Shown here: piece after piece, positions 1 to 5,602 of the stretch | Layout: the number at the start of each line of letters is the position of its first letter | Position numbering within the stretch: position 1 is the first letter of the stretch | Assembly (NCBI GenBank): GCA_009780625.1 | Contig: WQZR01000043.1 | Span: forward strand, 1-8,608 | Reading direction: 5' to 3' | Source of the DNA: Bacillota bacterium | GTDB taxonomy: Bacteria > Bacillota > Clostridia > Christensenellales > UBA1242 | DNA length: 8,608 nucleotides | Program-made: the position numbers and the translations under genes | The notes under the pieces: generated by a model | Databases searched by the model: none | Told to the model about the DNA's origin: nothing | Seen by the model: only the letters and a program-made list of their open reading frames with translations

Positions 1-1
1 A

Positions 2-274
2 AACTTTAAACTTGCAGAAACAGTTGTGATTAAAAAAAGCCATATTGATGTCAACATGCATCTAAACAATGTTAGATACACAGAGTTTATTTTTGATGCT
101 CTATCGTCAGAAGAAGTTGAGCGTGGAATTTTGGAATTTGAAATAAGTTTTGTCAAAGAGTGTAAACTTGGAGACGAAATCAAAATATATAGAGAAGCAG
201 TGGGCGATGAAGTTAGACTGGTTGGCGAAAAAGAAGAACAAGTTGTTTTTTCTTCAGTTGTTAAACTAGCATAA
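2..274 (+). CDS. Acyl-ACP thioesterase, C-terminal part (5' end outside the window)
   Basis: The frame is open from the first bases, so only the last 90 codons or so of a longer gene are present. The GTG at 26 is an internal valine and not a convincing start. The peptide carries a SHIDVNMHLNNVRY motif, which matches the D-x-N-x-H-x-N-N-x-x-Y signature of the second hot-dog domain of bacterial and plant FatA/FatB-type acyl-ACP thioesterases. These enzymes release free fatty acids from acyl carrier protein in the cytoplasm. Family members are usually about 240 residues, so roughly two thirds are missing here. The 3' end overlaps the convergent gerC-like gene by 14 bp (261-274). A generic 4HBT-type thioesterase is the main alternative. 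An acyl carrier protein gene lies elsewhere in the window but is not adjacent. Confidence 0.8.
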   Translation, partial: NFKLAETVVIKKSHIDVNMHLNNVRYTEFIFDALSSEEVERGILEFEISFVKECKLGDEIKIYREAVGDEVRLVGEKEEQVVFSSVVKLA

Positions 275-872
275 CTCTTTGCGGTTCTTTAAATATTGGA
301 ATAGCATGAATTTTGTTTGGGTTAGAAAGAATGTCATACACGGTTGCGCCTTTTGTGCCACCGTTTGTTTTTTTGTTATATTCCAAAACCATATTTTGGC
401 TAAGCGTGCCGTTTTGGTCTAGTTCGTTGATTTGCTCTAGAGTTTCAAAGGATGAATTTTCTGTATAAAGAAGTTTTGCAGATAGTGGAAGTCTAAGGTT
501 TTTGTTTAGCCAAAAAACTGCGTTGTGCAAGTTTTGTTCTTTTGAGCCTTCAGAGATGACAAGAATTGTTGCATGTTCCAAAGCCAAATCTTTTCCGGCT
601 TTAAGCGACAGTTTCAAAAACGCATCGGCAAAGGATGTGTCTTCTTCAGAAATGATGGCGACATTCTTTTTAATGTCTGCCAAACCAACCGGAGTTATAT
701 ATTGAATGCTTACAGACCATTGGTCGTTTTTAAAGTCCAGCCCAACTGCTGTGACAATTAGAGAGTTGTGCCCTTCTGCTTTTTGAGTTAGTGCACTTGG
801 CAAAAGAATAAGTGCAAGGACTATGATGCCAACAAGCAAAACTTTTGAAGCGTGTTTTTTCATTTTAGTCAT
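261..872 (-). CDS. Truncated Ger(x)C-family spore germination protein without a lipobox
   Basis: This 203-residue protein follows gerB with an 8-bp overlap. It has a basic start, one hydrophobic segment (about residues 10-28), then a domain that reads like the N-terminal half of GerAC-type germinant receptor subunits. Landmarks are VTAVGLDF near residue 40, SFADAFLKLS near 80, and EHATILVISEG near 100. Family members are normally 370-400 residues, and the C-terminal Spore_GerAC domain (PF05504) is absent. They are also normally lipoproteins with a Gly-Cys-Trp-Asp stretch after the signal. This protein has no cysteine at all, so it would be anchored by an uncleaved signal helix or released. 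The ATG at 872 follows GGAGGG by about 3 nt. An ATG at 863 (MKKHASK) has about 12 nt spacing and is an alternative start. The stop lies inside the convergent thioesterase gene. Family call is fairly sure; whether it works is unknown. Confidence 0.72.
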   Translation of the reverse strand: MTKMKKHASKVLLVGIIVLALILLPSALTQKAEGHNSLIVTAVGLDFKNDQWSVSIQYITPVGLADIKKNVAIISEEDTSFADAFLKLSLKAGKDLALEHATILVISEGSKEQNLHNAVFWLNKNLRLPLSAKLLYTENSSFETLEQINELDQNGTLSQNMVLEYNKKTNGGTKGATVYDILSNPNKIHAIPIFKEPQRVMLV

Positions 873-2010
873 TTGCCCTCCGTCTTTTTAGAGAAATAAA
901 GAAGAGCAACAAAACCAAAACACATTCAACCCCTAAAATAATATAGCCAAAAAACGAAATGAAGAGATGTTTTTCAAAGAACAAAGATGTATATGCAATA
1001 GCAGAAATAAGAAGAATGCTCCATAGAGCATTTTTGATGTTGAATATGTTTTGAAAACACCAAGTTCCTGCATAAAGAAAAACACCAAGCGAAATTATAA
1101 ACGCAGGCAAGAAGGCTAAGACTATAAGTGTGTCCACCTTAAACACAGCACCAAGAGCAGAGTTTGTGCTTACGATATTTATAAGTGCAGTGGAAAGATT
1201 TTCTGCATAGCCTCCAAATGTTAGAACAAGAAATAACATAACAAACAAAATAAAAAGATTGCCTAAGCCTAGCAGCCAAAAAACTGTGCTGGGCTTGTTT
1301 TTGTGTTTAACAACCTTTTCAGTCTTCTTGTCTGTTTTGATTGTGTTAATTCCTTTGACGAGGTTTTCAGAAAAAACAAAAAGCAGTGCAGCGTTTCCAA
1401 GAAGTGTTAGGGCAGGCTTTAATCCATAAAGCGATGGCATAATTCCGTTTTCAAAAAGAGGCAAGAAGTTTCCAAAGTTTAGATTGGTGGCTGCAAGAAT
1501 CAAGCAAAGAAGAACAGCACCCATGACAAACAGTGCAAGAATCTCTCCAGCACGCCCAATGGAGCGAGCCCCTTTGAAAGCCATAAAACCCGCAACAAAC
1601 AAAACAGGCACGGCATACCAAAAGAAGTTTAGAGAAGAATATATTGTTTCAATAAGAAAGAAATTTAAATCAAACAGCAAAAAGATTAGTCTTAAAGTGA
1701 AAAGAACAAATAGAATAATCAAAATAATTCTAGAAACAACGCCACCAAGTTTTTGTTTTATAAGTTCCAATAGACCAACGCCACCAGATTTTTTAGTTAT
1801 ATATAAAATAAGAAGAACGACTGCAGCGTTCAATATAAAAACCAACAGAAAACTTAGCCACAATTCCGGTCCAGCTTTGGCATATAACAAAGAGGGCAAC
1901 GGAGTTGAACCAAGAACCAGAGAGACTAAAATCAGAAGCATTCCTGCTTGTCTTGGTGTGATGCTCTTTTCCATGAGAATAGTTTGTGTTTTTTCTTTTT
2001 TTATAGTCAT
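865..2010 (-). CDS. GerB-family spore germination permease
   Basis: This is a 381-residue, very hydrophobic protein with about ten predicted membrane helices. It matches the GerAB/Spore_permease family, which is related to amino acid/polyamine transporters and forms the membrane-embedded, germinant-sensing subunit of receptors in the spore inner membrane. Family landmarks are an early ITPRQAG segment (residues 17-23) and KGARSIGRAGEI (146-157), the usual conserved Arg-rich loop. Length is normal for the family (about 365), unlike its truncated GerA and GerC partners. No Shine-Dalgarno sequence precedes the ATG at 2010. The ATG at codon 13 (MEKSITPRQ) resembles usual family starts better but also lacks an obvious ribosome site, so the start is uncertain. 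The gene overlaps gerC downstream. It is separated from gerA by a two-gene cassette on the other strand. Confidence 0.88.
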   Translation of the reverse strand: MTIKKEKTQTILMEKSITPRQAGMLLILVSLVLGSTPLPSLLYAKAGPELWLSFLLVFILNAAVVLLILYITKKSGGVGLLELIKQKLGGVVSRIILIILFVLFTLRLIFLLFDLNFFLIETIYSSLNFFWYAVPVLFVAGFMAFKGARSIGRAGEILALFVMGAVLLCLILAATNLNFGNFLPLFENGIMPSLYGLKPALTLLGNAALLFVFSENLVKGINTIKTDKKTEKVVKHKNKPSTVFWLLGLGNLFILFVMLFLVLTFGGYAENLSTALINIVSTNSALGAVFKVDTLIVLAFLPAFIISLGVFLYAGTWCFQNIFNIKNALWSILLISAIAYTSLFFEKHLFISFFGYIILGVECVLVLLLFFISLKRRRAND

Positions 2011-2027
2011 CTAGAAAAAATTGGGCA

Positions 2028-2056
2028 TTGACAAAGGGAGGGGCGTCCAGTATAAT
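2028..2056 (+). promoter_or_regulatory. Perfect consensus sigma-A promoter of the cassette
   Basis: TTGACA at 2028-2033 and TATAAT at 2051-2056 are separated by exactly 17 bp, matching the housekeeping consensus at all twelve positions. Transcription should start near 2063, giving a leader of about 14-30 nt for the first cassette gene. The promoter lies in the 66-bp gap upstream of gerB and points away from it. It implies strong expression in vegetative cells and not forespore-specific expression. Confidence 0.88.
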
Positions 2057-2076
2057 CAAATAGCAATAATTATTTT

Positions 2077-3117
2077 ATGGGGGTAACTATGATGTGGGGA
2101 GAAGGTGTCCAGAGTGAGGACACAGAAGAAACAGTCCTAACACCGAAGCAACAGCTTCAAAAAGAAAGAAGAGAAATAAGAGATACAGAGCACGACTATT
2201 CTAGAAAAGGGTATGACCTAGAGAGAAGAATAGACAGTGCAAAATCAAAGATGGCAACACCACTTTCGATGTCTGTTCTTTTGCAGCTTGAAATGAAAGA
2301 AGACACAAAAACACTTTGGAGTTTTTTGTATAAAGTGGAAGACAACGATTGGCCATTTGGGCTTACAGGTGGCGGCAAAACAAACAACGGTTGGAAAAGA
2401 TATATTCCAGGAACATTTACAGCAAACAGCATTGCTCAGCCATACAAGGCATTGGCTGACTATTCATATGACATGCACATTGTTTCAAGAATTGCACTTG
2501 TTGGCGGAGTTGGAACTGTTCTTGCAGCAGGGAACGCTTTTGTGAACTTGATTGGAGAAGCAGCAATAACAGTCGGAATTATTGGAACTGGAATTCTTAA
2601 TGCTTTTGCGTCACCATTTAGATTTTTCAATGGTCTAAAAAAGAGAAGAGAAGGAAAGAAAGCTTTTAAAGTTGCACAAAAAGAGTTAGACGAGTTTACT
2701 CCAGAAAAAGAAGCATTCAGCAAAGAAGCAGAAAAAAGACTTGCCAAAATTAACAAGGCAATTGAAAGAGAAGAAAGAATTGAAACTGCAGAAAAGTTTG
2801 GACTTCCAAAAGAAGCAATCGACCATCCAAAGTTTGATGAGTTCGTGATGGAAGCACAGCAAGCAGAAAACGCAAGGCTTGCAGCAGAAAGCGAACAAAA
2901 ATCTGTGGAAGACGAACTTAAGAACCTTTCAGAAAAAACTGCAAAGATTTATAAGAGTGCAGAAAAAGCAGTTTTGATGGTTGAACAATCAAGAGGAAGA
3001 CTTGGAGAAGTTCACCAACTGAGAGAAGAAATCAAACTTGCGCTTCCTGGAGCAACGACTGTAAAACCAAAAAAGGGCACTGCAAAAAAAGGTGCTGAAG
3101 TTGGAGGGAATGCGTAG
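2077..3117 (+). CDS. Uncharacterised membrane/coiled-coil protein, cassette gene 1 (paralog of the next gene)
   Basis: I do not recognise this family. The 346 residues divide as follows: a charged helical N-terminus (about 20-60), a mixed region with aromatic residues (65-115), a glycine-rich hydrophobic stretch (about 136-187, probably two membrane-spanning or membrane-inserting helices), a basic patch KKRREGKK (188-195), and a long Lys/Glu/Ala-rich region (200-325) predicted helical and coiled-coil-like. It ends in a Lys/Gly-rich tail. There is no signal peptide. It contains GLPKEAIDHPKFDEFV (242-257), repeated in diverged form in the next gene. In-frame ATGs at 2077, 2089 and 2092 are possible starts. 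GGGGGT at 2079-2084 would serve the 2089 ATG with about 4 nt spacing, so 2089 may be the true start. The gene is the first of a coupled pair under the consensus promoter at 2028. A membrane scaffold or a pore-forming protein are guesses only. Confidence 0.85.
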   Translation: MGVTMMWGEGVQSEDTEETVLTPKQQLQKERREIRDTEHDYSRKGYDLERRIDSAKSKMATPLSMSVLLQLEMKEDTKTLWSFLYKVEDNDWPFGLTGGGKTNNGWKRYIPGTFTANSIAQPYKALADYSYDMHIVSRIALVGGVGTVLAAGNAFVNLIGEAAITVGIIGTGILNAFASPFRFFNGLKKRREGKKAFKVAQKELDEFTPEKEAFSKEAEKRLAKINKAIEREERIETAEKFGLPKEAIDHPKFDEFVMEAQQAENARLAAESEQKSVEDELKNLSEKTAKIYKSAEKAVLMVEQSRGRLGEVHQLREEIKLALPGATTVKPKKGTAKKGAEVGGNA

Positions 3118-4049
3118 TGGAAGAAAGAGTGAAATTAGAAGATATGACAAGCAGAGAAATTGAACAACAAAGATATAGAAACGAAAGAGAAGAAAGAAGT
3201 CTTGCAAACGATATTTCCAACCTAAAAGAAAGAATAAAAAGACCACGCTTTAGACCAATGTTCACAAGAATTGAGCTAGAAGACTCAGATTGCACTTTCT
3301 GGGCAGACAACGTTCTTCCAGTTGTTGGGTTTGAAGATGGCAGCATGTCAATGGTGGATAAAGACGAAAGAAACGACACGCCATATTTTCCAGGAAGATT
3401 TGCAATAAACGGTGTCAAAAACTCATATGCACTGCTTGCAGAAAAAACAGAAGATATGTCTTTGATTTCAAGAGTTCCAATTGTTGGGCTTGGTGGAACT
3501 GCACTTGCTGTTTGGAGCGGAACATGGAACTTGATTGGTGACGTTCTCACAACTGGAGTTGTTGGAGCAATGGAGTTATATAACATCGCAACAGGGCCTT
3601 TCCAATGGTTAAACAACAACAAGAAAAGAAAAGCATGGAAGAAAGAACTTAAGAGAAAAGAAAAAGAGCATGCTTGTGCATCTGCAGAAAGAGAAGCTTT
3701 CGAACTTGAAAGCGAGCCAGCACTGATTGAAGCAAGAGCAAGAGAAGCAAGACAAGAAAGAATTGACATAGCAAAACAACTTGGGCTTCCAGAATCAGCA
3801 GTTGACCATCCAAGGTTTGACGAATATGTTGAAGAAGCAGAAAAAGCAGAAAGCGCAAGAGTTGCAGCTGAAACAAAACAAGAAACAGTTGAAGATGCAA
3901 TGAAAGGACTTAAACTTGCATCAAGCGCAATCATTCAACAGGCAAAAGATGCAGAAGCAATGATTGCAAAATCTAGAAATCAACTTATCGGCACAGAAAA
4001 ACTTAAAAAAGAAATCATCAATGCACTTGCTGCACCAGAAACTCCTTAG
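3117..4049 (+). CDS. Uncharacterised membrane/coiled-coil protein, cassette gene 2 (paralog of the previous gene)
   Basis: This is a 310-residue homolog of the upstream gene with the same layout: charged helical N-terminus, a region with FPGRFAINGV (91-100), a glycine-rich hydrophobic segment (about 117-165), a basic patch NKKRKAWKK (168-176), then a long helical Glu/Ala/Arg-rich C-terminus. Aligned by eye, the hydrophobic core and the GLPESAVDHPRFDEYV block (223-238) are ungapped against gene 1 and clearly related. The N-terminal thirds have drifted further. It starts with GTG at 3117, overlapping the previous stop by one base (TAGTG), with GGAGGG at 3103-3108 about 8 nt upstream, so translation is probably coupled. 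The stop overlaps that of convergent gerA by 4 bp inside a terminator. Function is unknown. Different subunits of one membrane complex is a reasonable inference. Confidence 0.87.
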   Translation: MEERVKLEDMTSREIEQQRYRNEREERSLANDISNLKERIKRPRFRPMFTRIELEDSDCTFWADNVLPVVGFEDGSMSMVDKDERNDTPYFPGRFAINGVKNSYALLAEKTEDMSLISRVPIVGLGGTALAVWSGTWNLIGDVLTTGVVGAMELYNIATGPFQWLNNNKKRKAWKKELKRKEKEHACASAEREAFELESEPALIEARAREARQERIDIAKQLGLPESAVDHPRFDEYVEEAEKAESARVAAETKQETVEDAMKGLKLASSAIIQQAKDAEAMIAKSRNQLIGTEKLKKEIINALAAPETP

Positions 4050-4060
4050 GGAGTTTTTTT
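4039..4060 (+). terminator. Intrinsic terminator of the cassette, overlapping both stop codons
   Basis: AAACTCC (4039-4045) pairs with GGAGTTT (4050-4056) around a TTAG loop, and the T run extends through 4060. The loop itself holds the TAG stop of the cassette and the TAA stop of gerA on the other strand. In the minus direction the hairpin is followed by only a short T-poor sequence, so it is a terminator mainly for plus-strand transcripts. The T tract also encodes the last residues (KKKTP) of GerA. Confidence 0.82.
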
Positions 4061-5152
4061 CTTGGGCTTTCTGTTTAGGCTTTTTGGAGTTGTGGGTTTT
4101 TGGTTATGAATATCTTTCATAATGAGAGCATCTTGTTGGTCTTCTCCAATAAATGGAGCAAATGGTGCAAGATATGGTGCACCATATTCGTCTATGCTGG
4201 AAAGGTAGACAACAACAAGAACAGAACTTATAACTATTCCTAAAATCCCCATAAAGATGCTTGAAATTAAAAACAAGAACCTAAGAAGTCTTAAGGTGTT
4301 TGTTTGTTCTGGCATAAGGTATAAAGCAACCGAACTTATTGCAACAACCAAAACAGTTGCAGGGCTTGCAAGGTTGGACTGAACAAGCGAGCCGCCTAAG
4401 ATAAGTCCGCCTAAAAGATTAAATGCTCCACCAACTCCTTTTGGAACTCTTATGCTGCTTTCGAATAATATTTCAAATAAAAATAAAACAATCAAAAACT
4501 CTAACGCAGGGGGTAGTGGGAGATATTCACTTTGGTTTATGATTGTTGTAAGAAAGATTAGTGGCAGGGCTTGATAGTGAAAAATTAGAAAACTGACATA
4601 TAAAGCAGGGAAGATGACGGCAACAAACAAACCAAGGCATCTGAGTATTCGCAGAAAACTTGCAATTGTTTTTTCTTGATAATAGTCTTCACTTGCATGA
4701 ATGTCTTCAAGAAGAACAAATGGAAGAGAAAGAACAATAGGACTGCCATCAACAAAAACTGCAACCCTGCCTTCCAAAAGTTTTCTAGAAAGAATGTCTG
4801 GCTTTTCCGTGATTCCAACTTGCTTAAAGAAAGATTCTGCTTTTGTTTGCAAAAAGCCTCGAATATAATAACTGTCAATCACGCCATCAATTTCAATTTC
4901 CTCAATTTTTTTAACGATTGCGTTTTTGACTTGTTTGTCATAAACGTTTCTAACACCAACCACAACCACCTTTGTTTTGGTAACCGTGCCAACTTCTAGT
5001 TCCAAAACTTCCAATTCAACTTTAGGAATTATGTTTTGCAGTAGCATCAAGTTTGTTTCAATATCTTCAATAAAACCAGTGCGTGGTCCATACACAACAT
5101 TGCCAGTGAAAGATTCGCCAATTCCACGCTTTGGTTTTTCTGTCTTTGCCAT
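4046..5152 (-). CDS. GerA-family spore germination protein lacking the first N-terminal subdomain
   Basis: This is the 368-residue GerAA-type subunit of a germinant receptor in the spore inner membrane. Recognisable landmarks are GPRTGF (22-27), EKPDILSRKLLEGRVAVFVD (116-135), DGSP (135-138), EDYY (155-158), ESSIRVPKGVGG (231-242), and several membrane helices from about 165 to 320, ending in DEYGAPYLAP. Typical members have 480-540 residues with a two-part soluble N-terminal domain. Here the protein begins just before GPRTGF, so the first subdomain, about 110-150 residues, is missing. No remnant fits in the 70 bp upstream of the start. The C-terminal tail is short and basic. No Shine-Dalgarno precedes the ATG at 5152. 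It is separated from gerB by the plus-strand cassette, so co-transcription with gerBC would need antisense read-through across 2 kb. Family assignment is firm; receptor function is not shown. Confidence 0.88.
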   Translation of the reverse strand: MAKTEKPKRGIGESFTGNVVYGPRTGFIEDIETNLMLLQNIIPKVELEVLELEVGTVTKTKVVVVGVRNVYDKQVKNAIVKKIEEIEIDGVIDSYYIRGFLQTKAESFFKQVGITEKPDILSRKLLEGRVAVFVDGSPIVLSLPFVLLEDIHASEDYYQEKTIASFLRILRCLGLFVAVIFPALYVSFLIFHYQALPLIFLTTIINQSEYLPLPPALEFLIVLFLFEILFESSIRVPKGVGGAFNLLGGLILGGSLVQSNLASPATVLVVAISSVALYLMPEQTNTLRLLRFLFLISSIFMGILGIVISSVLVVVYLSSIDEYGAPYLAPFAPFIGEDQQDALIMKDIHNQKPTTPKSLNRKPKKKTP

Positions 5153-5172
5153 ATGCTATGTTTTGCTATAAT
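5146..5172 (+). promoter_or_regulatory. Extended -10 promoter for the small membrane protein gene
   Basis: TGCTATAAT (5164-5172) is an extended -10 element with a perfect TATAAT at 5167-5172. TTGCCA at 5146-5151 matches the -35 consensus at five of six positions, but the spacer is only 15 bp. It points toward the gene at 5223 and overlaps the start of divergent gerA. Confidence 0.55.
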
Positions 5173-5222
5173 TCTCTTTTTTATTTCTTAAACGTCTAAG
5201 GTGAGGTGTTCATACTAAAAAC

Positions 5223-5537
5223 ATGTTCAGAATATTGTTAGGAATTTTAATTTTGGGAGTGACGTTCTATTTCACTCTTCCAGATGATTTGACTATTTGC
5301 CCAAATAGTGAGGTTCAGTTTTTTGTTAAAGACGATGTGACAATTGGGGAAACGTTTCTTGCAAAGAACACACTTTTGGAAGTCATTTTTATTTTGAAAG
5401 TTGGAAATTTAAAACTAGATTATAGAAACGATGAGATGCTCGTTTTAACTGGCAAAGTTGATGGACAGCCTGTTCAACTTGCAAGAACCAAAAACGGAGT
5501 TTTGATTGGTGTTCCGTTTCTACTTGGCTCTTATTAG
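5223..5537 (+). CDS. Small membrane-anchored hypothetical protein
   Basis: This 104-residue protein has an N-terminal hydrophobic segment (about residues 2-19, FRILLGILILGVTFYFTL) that is a signal anchor or uncleaved signal. A soluble beta-rich domain of about 80 residues follows, with no motif I recognise. It holds a single cysteine (Cys26), just outside the membrane segment and not in a lipobox. The ATG at 5223 is the only start in the frame, since a TGA lies at 5202-5204 and no other start codon intervenes. The best ribosome site, GAGGTG at 5203-5208, is about 14 nt away, which is unusually far. The gene is divergent from gerA and 65 bp upstream of the SpoIIQ-like gene on the same strand. 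A sporulation role is suggested only by the neighbours. A good promoter and clean frame make a real gene likely. Confidence 0.68.
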   Translation: MFRILLGILILGVTFYFTLPDDLTICPNSEVQFFVKDDVTIGETFLAKNTLLEVIFILKVGNLKLDYRNDEMLVLTGKVDGQPVQLARTKNGVLIGVPFLLGSY

Positions 5538-5543
5538 TTTGAT

Positions 5544-5572
5544 GTATAAAACTAAAAAGCTTGTCAAAACTC
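5544..5572 (+). promoter_or_regulatory. Candidate sigma-F-like promoter of the SpoIIQ-like gene
   Basis: GTATA at 5544-5548 and GTCAAAACTC at 5563-5572 resemble the forespore sigma-F pattern (GYATA, then GGnnAnAnTn), with one mismatch in the -10 (T for the second G). The spacer is 14 nt, one or two shorter than usual. Transcription would start near 5579, leaving a leader of about 24 nt that includes the AGGAGA ribosome site at 5591. No sigma-A promoter of comparable quality is seen in this gap. Short AT-rich motifs arise easily by chance. Confidence 0.3.
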
Positions 5573-5602
5573 TTTCTATAAATCAAAAACAGGAGAATTT
5601 TT

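Larger units (their letters stand above)
2011..4060 (+). other. Two-gene cassette inserted between gerA and gerB, opposite strand
   Basis: About 2 kb on the plus strand lies between gerA and gerB, which are on the minus strand and are contiguous in typical gerABC operons. The block is self-contained: a perfect sigma-A-type promoter at 2028-2056, two overlapping paralogous genes, and an intrinsic terminator at 4039-4060. No transposase, terminal inverted repeats or target duplication were seen at its edges. Insertion into an ancestral operon is an inference from gene order and orientation. Separate arrival of gerA and gerBC on either side is the alternative. Confidence 0.6.

Noticed and set aside
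26..28. GTG as start of the first gene
   Set aside because: The frame stays open to the window edge, no ribosome site precedes it, and a start here would remove most of the conserved hot-dog domain.
1484..2014. A 176-codon plus-strand frame antisense to gerB
   Set aside because: Its composition (Lys, Arg, Thr rich, no domain) is what the reverse strand of membrane-helix codons gives, and gerB is a firm family match.
3032..3934. A 300-codon open frame on the minus strand, antisense to the cassette genes
   Set aside because: It is rich in Ser, Leu and Phe, the mirror of the Glu/Ala/Lys-rich helical coding on the plus strand. It has no recognisable motif and crosses the junction of two well-supported coupled genes.
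2011..4060. The cassette as an insertion sequence or transposon
   Set aside because: No transposase or integrase, terminal inverted repeat or flanking duplication was found at the edges. The genes are membrane/helical proteins.
5211..5217. CATACTA resembling a sigma-G -10 box before the small membrane protein gene
   Set aside because: No -35 element lies at the right distance, and it is only 5 nt from the ATG.
5561..5582. TTGTCA and TATAAA as a sigma-A promoter before the SpoIIQ-like gene
   Set aside because: The spacer is only 10 bp, too short for RNA polymerase.
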